Source of the DNA: an uncultured Lachnospiraceae bacterium
Lineage (GTDB): Bacteria > Bacillota > Clostridia > Lachnospirales > Lachnospiraceae
Length of the DNA: 31,878 nucleotides
Assembly (NCBI GenBank): GCA_910586205.1
Contig: CAJUGD010000040.1
Coordinates: 1 to 31,878, forward strand
Direction of reading: 5' to 3'
In this document: positions 1 through 7,520 of the stretch, in pieces
How positions within the stretch are numbered: position 1 is the stretch's first letter
Layout: each line of letters starts with the position of its first letter
Made by a program: the position numbers and the translations under genes
Notes under the pieces: model-generated
What the model was told of the DNA's origin: nothing
Seen by the model: only the letters and a program-made list of their open reading frames with translations
Databases searched by the model: none

Positions 1-2
1 AT

Positions 3-1283
3 TACAACGTAGCTTTTGATGATCCGTTTGCAGAGATTCCAGGCGATCCGGGAGAGTTTGTGCCCTGTGAGCATGTGGATAAGGACGGTGACGAACGTTG
101 TGATATATGCGGCCTGGATCTGTCGAATGATCCAAGTGAGCCGGAGGAACCGGGAGATGACAAAGAGGAGCCAGGTAAGCCGGAGGAACCAGGTAAACCA
201 GAAGAACCAGGTAAGCCGGAGGAACCAGGTAAGCCAGGAGATTCTGAGGAAGGAGATAAAGATCCGGTAAAGCCGGATGTGCCGGACAATAGCCAAAAGC
301 CAGGAGGCATTGGAAACGGCGGGAACAACTCAGGCGGCAGTTCAGGCGGTAATTCGAGCGGATCGAGTGGTTCTTCGGGAAGCAGTTCTTCCGGAAGCAG
401 TTCACAAGGGTCTTCAAGCAGTACAAGTGAAAGTATCAACAAGGTAGTTTCAGCGAATGAGACGACTAATGCTGCAGGAGAAAAGGTTGAAACTGTCAAA
501 TGGTCAGATGGAACGGTAGTAGTGACGACGACTGACACGACGGGGGCAAAGAAGCTGGAAGTTGAATTGCCGAAGCAGATGTCAGAGACAGCGCGGCGCG
601 AAGATAAGGTGATGACTTTGCCGATAGATCCCATACCGGTGACAAATGACATAATAAATGCGACATCAATAACAATTAATACGGATAAGGGGAATGTGCA
701 AGGCGCCGCAAACCCGGCCACAGCCAGTACAAAGCCGGTGAAAGTATTGGTTCCGGTGACAACGTCAGGTGCAGGCGTGGTAGCGGTTTTGGTAAATCCG
801 GACGGATCTACGCAGGTAATAGAAGATTCTACTTTGATTGAAGGCGGAATGGTGGTGCCGGTGGTGAATGGCGATACTGTGAAGATCGTAGATATGAGCA
901 GAGAGTTCACAGATGTGCCGGCAGATGTTTGGTATGAGGATGCAGTGGATTTTGTGACGGCGCGGGATCTGTTCTACGGTGTGACGGAGACGACTTTTGA
1001 TCCGGCTGCATACATGACCTGTGCAACGCTGGTGACTGCATTAGCACGGTTAGAAGGCTTGGATACAAAAGCCGGAACCACCTGGTATGAGGAAGGCATG
1101 AGCTGGGCAGTGACAAGCGGAGTGATGGATGCCGGGGTGAATCCGGAGAGTACAGCAACCAGCGATCTGATTCAGATTTATGAGAAGTATTTTAATGTGA
1201 CGATCAATGATGAACTGCCGACGACGTTAACACGGGCGGAGGCAGCGCAAATGTTATTGAACCTTAAGAGATGCAGGCCGTAA
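3..1283 (+). CDS. Surface protein with SLH-like C-terminus (5' end outside window)
   Basis: The reading frame is open from the first codon in the window, so the N-terminus is missing; the GTG at 60 is internal. Seen: a Cys-rich segment of the form CEHVDKDGDERCDICGLDL, four 18-bp EEPGKP repeats (165-236), a Gly/Ser-rich linker (about 300-430), a Thr/Val-rich middle, and a C-terminus containing FTDVPADVWYEDAVDF and a later TRAEAAQML segment, which resemble S-layer homology (SLH) repeats. Known of the family: SLH domains anchor proteins to pyruvylated secondary cell-wall polymer, so the mature protein is probably on the cell surface, with the Pro/Glu and Gly/Ser stretches acting as spacers. The ligand or enzymatic role of the missing N-terminus cannot be judged. 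A strong terminator follows the stop codon, making this the last gene of its transcript. Confidence 0.75.
   Translation, partial: YNVAFDDPFAEIPGDPGEFVPCEHVDKDGDERCDICGLDLSNDPSEPEEPGDDKEEPGKPEEPGKPEEPGKPEEPGKPGDSEEGDKDPVKPDVPDNSQKPGGIGNGGNNSGGSSGGNSSGSSGSSGSSSSGSSSQGSSSSTSESINKVVSANETTNAAGEKVETVKWSDGTVVVTTTDTTGAKKLEVELPKQMSETARREDKVMTLPIDPIPVTNDIINATSITINTDKGNVQGAANPATASTKPVKVLVPVTTSGAGVVAVLVNPDGSTQVIEDSTLIEGGMVVPVVNGDTVKIVDMSREFTDVPADVWYEDAVDFVTARDLFYGVTETTFDPAAYMTCATLVTALARLEGLDTKAGTTWYEEGMSWAVTSGVMDAGVNPESTATSDLIQIYEKYFNVTINDELPTTLTRAEAAQMLLNLKRCRP
165..236 (+). repeat. Four tandem 18-bp repeats encoding EEPGKP
   Basis: Four in-frame 18-bp units (165-182, 183-200, 201-218, 219-236) encode EEPGKP. 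Copies differ at a few third positions. Gain or loss of a unit would change the length of the wall-spanning spacer by six residues without a frameshift. Confidence 0.85.
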
Positions 1284-1307
1284 TTTAAGCCTGCAGAGAA
1301 TCAAGCG

Positions 1308-1356
1308 GCCGCCTGCCTGGTACAGCAATGCTGTACTGGATACAGGCGGCTTTTTC
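1308..1356 (+). terminator. Rho-independent terminator after the surface protein gene
   Basis: GCCGCCTG (1308-1315) pairs with CAGGCGGC (1343-1350), with an inner TACAGCA/TGCTGTA stem, followed by a run of T from 1351. It lies 25 bases after the stop codon at 1283. Confidence 0.9.
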
Positions 1357-1386
1357 TTGGGTTGGAAAGATAACTCAGGAAGATAA

Positions 1387-1440
1387 CTAAGTTTCCAAAG
1401 CGCCATTGATTTTTCTCTCAAATTGTTTTAGAATATCCAT
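1387..1440 (-). pseudogene. 17-codon mini-ORF with a good ribosome binding site, probably a truncated gene start
   Basis: On the minus strand a GGAGGGG sequence precedes an ATG (1438-1440) by a normal spacing and opens a 17-codon frame, MDILKQFERKINGALET, ending in TAG at 1387-1389. The peptide looks like the start of a longer globular protein rather than a leader peptide. From memory it recalls the N-termini of hypothetical proteins carried by mobile elements in Clostridia, but I cannot verify that. It sits immediately beside the large inverted repeat at 1490-1544, which fits a decayed mobile element. It could also be a chance frame. Confidence 0.3.
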
Positions 1441-1489
1441 GTTAAAACACCCCTCCATAGGTAAACTGGTGAGAACGTCTAGGGTTAGG

Positions 1490-1544
1490 AACTGTTCAGA
1501 AATAACTTTACAATTTACACATGTAAAGTTATTTCTGAACAGTT
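1490..1544. repeat. Perfect 23-bp inverted repeat, 9-nt loop
   Basis: The arm at 1490-1512 (starting AACTGTTCAGAAATAAC) is perfectly complementary to 1522-1544, separated by 9 nt. There is no T-run after either arm, so a simple intrinsic terminator is unlikely. It lies 54 bases upstream of the ABC-F start codon. Options are a terminal-repeat remnant of a small mobile element, a regulator binding site, or an mRNA leader hairpin of the ABC-F gene. Confidence 0.85.
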
Positions 1545-1598
1545 TCTTAGTAGCTGCCATGAGGAAAAAAGGAAACTATCAGAGTGAGGAGAATAAAG

Positions 1599-3545
1599 AT
1601 GAGCTTAGTGACCATAGAGCATTTGACAAAATCTTATACAGAACGGTTGTTGTTTGATGATACGGCATTTAGTATAGAGGATGGGGAGAAGGTGGGCCTG
1701 ATTGGCATAAACGGCACGGGAAAATCCACTTTGCTTAAGATCGTGGCAGGATTGGAGGAGCCGGATGAGGGAAATGTGGTCTGCCGGAGGAATCTCTATA
1801 TTCGCTATCTGCCTCAGAACCCGGAGTTTACAAAAGGGGATACAGTGTTAGAGAGCATTGTGCGGGACAATCAGAAGGAGCCTCATTTTACCTCGAGGGA
1901 AGAATTAGAAGCCAGTGCAAAGGCCATTCTCACAAAACTTGGCATCTATGATTATGAGGCAAAGACAGAAACCCTTTCCGGAGGCCAGAAAAAAAGGGTG
2001 GCTCTATGCAGCGTCCTTCTTTCAACGGCCGATCTGCTGATTTTAGATGAGCCTACCAACCACTTAGACAGCGAGATGGCGGACTGGCTGGAAGGATATT
2101 TAAAGCGGTTTCGCGGAGCGCTTTTTATGATTACCCATGACCGGTATTTTCTTGACAGCGTGACGGACTGCATTGTGGAGTTAGATAAGGGGAAGCTGTA
2201 CCGATATCAGACCAATTATGAGGGCTTTGTGAAGCTGAAGGCAGAGCGGACAGACATGGCTTTAGCCTCGGAGCGGAAGCGCCAGTCCATCCTGCGGACA
2301 GAGTTGGAATGGATGCAGAGAGGAGCCAGAGCCCGGTCAACCAAACAAAAGGCCCACATTCAGCGGTATGAGGCTCTGCGGGACGAAAAAGCGCCGGAGC
2401 TTGACCGTTTCGTGGAGTTGGAGTCTGTTTCCAGCCGTTTAGGAAGGACTACCGTGGAGCTTTCCGGACTTTCTAAGGCATATGGAGATAAGGTGCTTTT
2501 AAAGGACTTTACGTATATTTTTCTGAAAAATGACCGGGTGGGGATCATCGGACCCAATGGAAGCGGGAAATCGACCCTTCTAAAGATGATTGCCGGGTGG
2601 GTGAAGCCGGACGCAGGGCAGATCCAGATCGGGCAGACCGTAAAGCTGGGGTATTTTTCCCAGGAAAATGAGGATATGGATGAGAGCCTGAAGGTGATTG
2701 ATTATATCCGGAATGTGGCGGAGGTTGTGCAGACAAGGGACGGTAGCGTCAGTGCGTCTCAGATGTTAGAGCGCTTTTTATTTCCCGGAAGTGTGCAGCA
2801 TACATTAGTAGGCAGGCTGTCCGGCGGGGAAAGACGGAGGTTGTATTTGCTGCGGATTCTTATGGATGCCCCCAATGTGCTGCTTTTGGACGAGCCTACC
2901 AATGACTTAGATATCCAGACACTGACCATTTTAGAGGACTATTTGGACAGCTTTCCCGGGATCGTGGTGACGGTGTCCCATGACCGGTATTTTCTTGACA
3001 GGATGGTAAAAAGGATTTTTGCCTTTGAGGGAAATGGCGCAGTGGTCCAGTACGAGGGAGGATTTACGGATTATCAGGCGGCTTTTGAGAGAAAGAATCT
3101 AAAAGAACGGGATCCAGAAACAGGCACAGACAGCAGCAGGAACGGCAGGACGGTTGGAGAAAGGAAGAACGGGGAAGGACTTTTTGGGGAAAAGGGAGCC
3201 GGATGGCAGGGAAAGAAAAACAGCGGACAAGACGGGACAGACGAGGGAAACGGACAGGCAGAGAATCCGGCTGACGGCAAAAACGGCCGTGGGCATCAGA
3301 AGAAGCTGAAATTTACGTATAAGGAGCAAAAGGAGTGGGAGATAATTGAGGAGGAGATTGCCGGGCTGGAGGCAAAGCTTCAGGAGCTTGACAAAGAGAT
3401 AGAGGAGTCTGCTACCGTGTTCGGCAAGCTGAGCCTTTTGATGGAGGAAAAGGAGCAGACAGAACAGGCGCTGGAGGAGAAAATGGAGCGGTGGATGTAT
3501 TTAAATGAGCTGGCAGAGCTGATCGAGTCAGGAAAAGTAAAGTAG
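1599..3545 (+). CDS. ABC-F family ATPase (Uup/EttA-like)
   Basis: The predicted product is 648 aa, soluble, with two ABC ATPase domains and no membrane segments. First domain: Walker A GINGTGKST, signature LSGGQKKRVAL, Walker B LLILDEPTNHLD. Second domain: GPNGSGKST, LSGGERRRL, VLLLDEPTNDLD. Both catalytic glutamates are present. A charged Gly/Asn-rich stretch (about residues 510-565) leads into a C-terminal coiled coil (about 570-645). ABC-F proteins act on the ribosome, not in transport; the coiled-coil end resembles Uup-type members. I chose ATG 1599 because GAGGAG at 1586-1591 gives a 7-nt spacing; the GTG at 1584 would overlap that site. The exporter pair follows after 32 bases, so the three genes may be cotranscribed. 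Whether it gives antibiotic protection or is housekeeping cannot be decided from sequence. Confidence 0.9.
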   Translation: MSLVTIEHLTKSYTERLLFDDTAFSIEDGEKVGLIGINGTGKSTLLKIVAGLEEPDEGNVVCRRNLYIRYLPQNPEFTKGDTVLESIVRDNQKEPHFTSREELEASAKAILTKLGIYDYEAKTETLSGGQKKRVALCSVLLSTADLLILDEPTNHLDSEMADWLEGYLKRFRGALFMITHDRYFLDSVTDCIVELDKGKLYRYQTNYEGFVKLKAERTDMALASERKRQSILRTELEWMQRGARARSTKQKAHIQRYEALRDEKAPELDRFVELESVSSRLGRTTVELSGLSKAYGDKVLLKDFTYIFLKNDRVGIIGPNGSGKSTLLKMIAGWVKPDAGQIQIGQTVKLGYFSQENEDMDESLKVIDYIRNVAEVVQTRDGSVSASQMLERFLFPGSVQHTLVGRLSGGERRRLYLLRILMDAPNVLLLDEPTNDLDIQTLTILEDYLDSFPGIVVTVSHDRYFLDRMVKRIFAFEGNGAVVQYEGGFTDYQAAFERKNLKERDPETGTDSSRNGRTVGERKNGEGLFGEKGAGWQGKKNSGQDGTDEGNGQAENPADGKNGRGHQKKLKFTYKEQKEWEIIEEEIAGLEAKLQELDKEIEESATVFGKLSLLMEEKEQTEQALEEKMERWMYLNELAELIESGKVK

Positions 3546-3577
3546 GATTTTAAGAAAAACAGAAGGAGGAGCAGGAA

Positions 3578-5317
3578 ATGAAAGGCTATGGTAAATATGC
3601 AAAGCCCTATCTCAGCGCCTTTATCATCGGGCCATGCCTGATGATCACAGAGGTGTTAGGAGAGATTATGCTGCCCAAGATGATGTCTTTGATCATCAAT
3701 AACGGCGTGGCAGAACGAAATTATGGCTATATTGTGCAGATGGGTTTTTGGATGGTATGTGTGGCATTTTTTATGGCGGTAAGCGGAATCGGAGGTGCGT
3801 ATTTTTCAGCCAAGGCATCTATCTGCTTTACCAGCGATTTAAGAAAGGACCTGTTTTCCAAGGTTCTGCAGTTTTCATTCCGGAATATTGATGATTTCAG
3901 CACAGGCTCTCTGGTGACAAGGCTGACTAATGATATTCAGCAGGTGCAGCAGGTGATGATGATGATTCTCAGACTGGCTCTCAGGGCACCTGGTATGCTG
4001 GTGGGAGCGCTGATTATGGCATTTATTATGAATTACCGTCTGGCCATGATCATTTTAGTGGTGATTCCGGCGCTGGGGCTTATGATCGGCGCCATTATGT
4101 TTACGGCATATCCCAGATTTGGGATCATGCAGACAAAGCTGGACAAGATGAATTCCGGCATTCAGGAAGCGCTGGTGAATGTGCGGGTGATCAAGTCCTT
4201 TGTGCGGGAGGATTTTGAGAAGGAGAAATTCCGCCGGGCTAATGAGGATCTTCAGGAAAACAGCCTGCGCGCCATCAGAATCGTGATCCTTACCATGCCG
4301 GTGATGATGATGGCCATGAATGTGACGACCTTGGCCGTGGTGTGGTATGGCGGGAACCTGATTATCGGCGGCAGTATGCAGGTGGGGGATCTGACTGCTT
4401 TTACTACCTATATTGTGCAGATTCTTATGTCTCTGATGATGTTGTCCATGGTGTTTCTTCAGAGCGCCCGCGCCATGGCTTCGGTGAAGCGTATCAATGA
4501 GGTGATGAGAACGGAAATCGACCTGACCGATGAAAATGCCGTGCATAAGGATAAAAAGGTCACAGAGGGAAGGGTGGAATTTCAGGATGTTTCTTTCCAC
4601 TACGGGAAAAACGGCGGGGATGATGTGTTAGAACACATCAGTTTTGCTGCCGAGCCGGGGCAGGTAATCGGAATTATCGGCGCAACAGGCAGCGGAAAGA
4701 CTTCCCTGGTCCAGTTGATTCCCCGGCTGTATGATGTGACGGCAGGCCGGGTGCTGGTGGACGGGGTGGATGTGCGGGAGTATTCCTTGAAGAACCTGCG
4801 GGACGGCGTAGGCATGGTACTGCAGAAAAATGTACTGTTTTCCGGGACCATTGAGGAAAATCTGCGGTGGGGAGATGAGAGTGCTTCCATGGAAGAACTG
4901 CGGGCCTTTGCGGACGCTGCCCAGGCAGACAGCTTTGTGACCTCTTTTGTAAATGGCTATGATACGGATATGGGACAGGGAGGCGTCAATGTGTCAGGCG
5001 GGCAGAAGCAGAGGCTGTGTATTGCCAGAGCCATGCTGAGAAAGCCCAAGATCCTGATCCTGGATGATTCTACCAGTGCGGTGGACACAGCCACAGAGGC
5101 AAAGATCCGGGAGTGTTTTCGGACTTCTCTGGAACATACCACAAAGATTATTATTGCTCAGAGAATCGGGTCAGTGGAGGAGGCAGATCAGATCCTGGTA
5201 TTGGATGAAGGAAGGATGATCGGCAGGGGCACTCATAAAGAGCTTTTGGCTTCCTGTGAGGCGTACCAGGAGATCTACTATTCTCAGCGGGATAAAGAGC
5301 GGGAGGTGAGTGCATGA
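3578..5317 (+). CDS. Heterodimeric ABC exporter subunit with degenerate ATP site (BmrC/TM287-like)
   Basis: The 579-aa product is a fused half-transporter: six membrane helices (about residues 15-300) then an ATPase domain (about 335-570). Walker A is GATGSGKT and the signature VSGGQKQRL. The catalytic Glu after Walker B is Asp (LDDSTSAVD, second D at residue 497) and the H-loop His is Gln (residue 528, IIIAQRIGSV). Both substitutions mark the degenerate-site partner of a heterodimeric exporter, in which only one ATP site hydrolyses efficiently. The start follows GGAGGAGCAGGAA. The gene overlaps the next by 4 bp (ATGA), so the two are translationally coupled and almost certainly form one complex. 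Probable function is drug or lipid export; the substrate is unknown. Confidence 0.92.
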   Translation: MKGYGKYAKPYLSAFIIGPCLMITEVLGEIMLPKMMSLIINNGVAERNYGYIVQMGFWMVCVAFFMAVSGIGGAYFSAKASICFTSDLRKDLFSKVLQFSFRNIDDFSTGSLVTRLTNDIQQVQQVMMMILRLALRAPGMLVGALIMAFIMNYRLAMIILVVIPALGLMIGAIMFTAYPRFGIMQTKLDKMNSGIQEALVNVRVIKSFVREDFEKEKFRRANEDLQENSLRAIRIVILTMPVMMMAMNVTTLAVVWYGGNLIIGGSMQVGDLTAFTTYIVQILMSLMMLSMVFLQSARAMASVKRINEVMRTEIDLTDENAVHKDKKVTEGRVEFQDVSFHYGKNGGDDVLEHISFAAEPGQVIGIIGATGSGKTSLVQLIPRLYDVTAGRVLVDGVDVREYSLKNLRDGVGMVLQKNVLFSGTIEENLRWGDESASMEELRAFADAAQADSFVTSFVNGYDTDMGQGGVNVSGGQKQRLCIARAMLRKPKILILDDSTSAVDTATEAKIRECFRTSLEHTTKIIIAQRIGSVEEADQILVLDEGRMIGRGTHKELLASCEAYQEIYYSQRDKEREVSA

Positions 5318-7179
5318 ACCGAGAGGAAAGACTGAACAGCTTAAAATACCGGTATGGAAGGAAGCCATTAGCAGAAGGAGCCGGGACAGGCGGTCCGGGC
5401 AGACATGGACGGTTAGGAGGAGGCCGGCCCCAAAACAGCATGGAGACAATCAGGCGGCTTTTGGGATATCTGAAAGGGGATACACCTAAGCTTTTTGGGG
5501 CGTTTGTGTGCATTATTCTCAATACCCTGGGAACCTTGTTAGGCTCCTATATGCTGCGCCCGATTATCAATACCTACATTGTTCCGGCTGACGGCAGCCG
5601 GGGAGATGCGGCCGGGCTTTTGCGGGCCCTTATGGCAATGGCGCTGGTTTTTGTGGTAGGTGTGGCAGCCAATTACCTTCAGGCCAGGATCATGGTGGAT
5701 GTGGCCCAGACGGCTCTGCGCAAAATCCGCAACGACCTGTTTGGAAAAATGCAGAGCTTTCCGGTGCGCTTTTATGATACGAACAGCAACGGTGATCTGA
5801 TGAGCCGTTTTACGAATGACGTGGATACCATCGGCATGATGCTGAGCAATACCCTGGTGCAGCTTTTTGCAGGAATATTAAGTATTATCGGAACCCTGTT
5901 TTTGATGATTTATACCAATATCTGGCTTACTCTTGTGACTTTGGCCATGATACCTGTAATGATGAAGGCAGGAGGGATCGTGGCCAGACAGAGTCACCGT
6001 CATTTCTCCGCCCAGCAGATGTCTTTGGGGGCAGTCAATGGCTATATTGAGGAAATGATTACCGGACAGAAGGTAGTAAAGGTATTCTGCCATGAAAATA
6101 CAGTCCGGGAGGAGTTTGACCTGCTCAATGAGGATCTGCGGGACAATCAGATCCGCGCCCAGTTTTTCGGGGGAATCATGGGGCCGGTCATGGGAAATCT
6201 GAGCCAGGTGAACTATTCCCTGACTGCGTGTATCGGAGGGCTTTTGTGTATTTTTCGGAATTTTGACGTGGGCGGGCTGACTGTATTTTTGAATTTCTCC
6301 AGACAGTTTTCCCGGCCCATTAACGAGATTTCCATGCAGATCAGCAATGTATTTTCTGCCCTGGCCGGCGCGGAGCGGGTCTTTGCGGTGATGGATGAAA
6401 CTCCGGAGCCGGAGGATGCAGCAGATGCGGCAGAGATGAAGTCTATGAAAGGGGATGTGGCTCTCAGCCATGTGACTTTTGGATATAATCCGGATAAGGT
6501 GATTTTAAAAGATGTAAGCCTGTATGCAAAGCCGGGGCAGAAGATCGCCTTCGTAGGCTCAACAGGAGCAGGGAAGACCACGATTACCAACCTGATCAAC
6601 CGGTTTTATGACATTCAGGACGGATCCATTACCATTGACGGTGTGGATATCCGCCATATCAGGCGTGAGGATCTGCGCCGGAATATTGCCATGGTGCTGC
6701 AGGATACCCATTTATTTACAGGTACAGTCATGGAAAATATCCGTTATGGAAGACTGGACGCCACAGACGAGGAGGTAATCCAGGCGGCAAAGACTGCTTC
6801 TGCCCACTCCTTTATCAATCGGCTTCCCCAGGGGTATCAGACCATGTTAGAGGGAGACGGGGCCAATCTAAGCCAAGGACAGCGTCAGTTGTTGAATATA
6901 GCCAGAGCCGCCATATCCAAAGCGCCGGTTCTGATTCTTGATGAGGCCACCAGCTCGGTGGATACCAGGACAGAGAAGCATATTGAGCATGGCATGGACC
7001 GGCTGATGGCAGACAGAACCACATTTGTGATTGCCCACCGTTTGTCTACCGTGCGCAACGCCAATGCTATCATGGTGTTGGAGAACGGGGAGATCATAGA
7101 GCGGGGAGACCATGATGAGCTGGTGGCGCAAAAAGGGCGGTACTATGAGCTTTATACAGGGCTTAGTGAGCTGGAATAA
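5314..7179 (+). CDS. Heterodimeric ABC exporter subunit with canonical ATP site (BmrD/TM288-like)
   Basis: The 621-aa product has a hydrophilic Gly/Arg-rich N-terminal extension (about 45 aa), six membrane helices, and an ATPase domain with Walker A GSTGAGKTT, Q-loop LQDTHLFTGT, signature LSQGQRQLL, Walker B plus catalytic Glu (LILDEATSSVD, Glu544) and H-loop His575 (IAHRLSTV). All catalytic residues are intact, complementing the degenerate partner encoded just upstream with an ATGA overlap. Together they should form a type IV inner-membrane exporter. A 9-bp hairpin follows the stop codon (7186-7210) but has no U-tract. Confidence 0.92.
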   Translation: MNREERLNSLKYRYGRKPLAEGAGTGGPGRHGRLGGGRPQNSMETIRRLLGYLKGDTPKLFGAFVCIILNTLGTLLGSYMLRPIINTYIVPADGSRGDAAGLLRALMAMALVFVVGVAANYLQARIMVDVAQTALRKIRNDLFGKMQSFPVRFYDTNSNGDLMSRFTNDVDTIGMMLSNTLVQLFAGILSIIGTLFLMIYTNIWLTLVTLAMIPVMMKAGGIVARQSHRHFSAQQMSLGAVNGYIEEMITGQKVVKVFCHENTVREEFDLLNEDLRDNQIRAQFFGGIMGPVMGNLSQVNYSLTACIGGLLCIFRNFDVGGLTVFLNFSRQFSRPINEISMQISNVFSALAGAERVFAVMDETPEPEDAADAAEMKSMKGDVALSHVTFGYNPDKVILKDVSLYAKPGQKIAFVGSTGAGKTTITNLINRFYDIQDGSITIDGVDIRHIRREDLRRNIAMVLQDTHLFTGTVMENIRYGRLDATDEEVIQAAKTASAHSFINRLPQGYQTMLEGDGANLSQGQRQLLNIARAAISKAPVLILDEATSSVDTRTEKHIEHGMDRLMADRTTFVIAHRLSTVRNANAIMVLENGEIIERGDHDELVAQKGRYYELYTGLSELE

Positions 7180-7185
7180 AATGAG

Positions 7186-7431
7186 GAAGGAATCAAGTGC
7201 GGATTCCTTCATGAAATGCGAACGCATGTTTGATTTCTGTAAGGGCGCCGCATTTACCGGAGGCAATGAGGCTGCGGCATTAAGACAAAAGATGAATGGA
7301 GCAAAGGTATTCGGCCTCTAATCGGAAGCCTTTGCCCTCCTCCTTGGTGCGATGCAAGTCAGCCAGAAGCTGCCCGGGCTTTACCGCATATTGTTTTGGT
7401 CTGTGAAAAGAAGCTGCCCGTTATAGCGGGC
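7186..7431 (+). ncRNA. Candidate structured non-coding RNA between the exporter and cobalamin genes
   Basis: About 340 bases without a credible gene separate 7179 from 7521. Visible pairing: a 9-bp perfect hairpin (7186-7194 with 7202-7210), GCCGCA/TGCGGC (7247-7252 with 7273-7278), GCAAAGG/CCTTTGC (7301-7307 with 7329-7335), GCCCG/CGGGC (7416-7420 with 7427-7431), and possible long-range pairs AGGGC (7242-7246) or GGAGG (7259-7263) with the pyrimidine stretch at 7334-7343. A 12-bp direct repeat AGAAGCTGCCCG occurs at 7365 and 7409. A cobalamin riboswitch would be expected before these genes, and AAGTCAG...CTGCC at 7356-7374 faintly recalls a B12 box, but spacing is wrong and other core elements are not found. 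A raiA-type RNA is another possibility I could not verify. Boundaries and strand are guesses. Confidence 0.4.
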
Positions 7432-7452
7432 CCCGTGAACTGTAACAGCATG

Positions 7453-7484
7453 ATTACGTTCACAGGGTATAGGTGAACAGTAAT
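7453..7484. repeat. Dispersed palindromic repeat, copy 1
   Basis: ATTACGTTCACAGG pairs with TGAACAGTAAT around a short loop, with one unpaired T. The same arms with the same single-base bulge recur at 31732-31764, which argues for a dispersed family rather than chance. A related half, GTGAACTGTAA, lies just upstream at 7435-7445. Confidence 0.6.
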
Positions 7485-7520
7485 GTACCTGTTATCATAA
7501 GTGAAGAAAGGAAGGCAGAT

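Noticed and set aside
2..910. Long open frame on the minus strand (302 codons)
   Set aside because: Antisense to the surface protein; its Gly/Ser/Pro repeats mirror the repeats on the real strand.
1490..1544. Intrinsic terminator
   Set aside because: The stem is strong but no T-run follows on either strand, and the upstream gene already has a good terminator at 1308-1356.
4055..4600. Minus-strand open frame inside the first exporter gene
   Set aside because: His/Gln-rich shadow of a gene with full ABC exporter motifs; no ribosome site.
7112..7321. Small plus-strand frame overlapping the end of the second exporter gene
   Set aside because: Its first third lies out of frame in the exporter gene and the rest runs through the structured stretch; no ribosome site.
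7356..7376. B12-box-like sequence of a cobalamin riboswitch
   Set aside because: AAGTCAG and CTGCC are present, but the segment between them is two bases too long and I cannot find the conserved upstream core elements. I kept only a general structured-RNA call.
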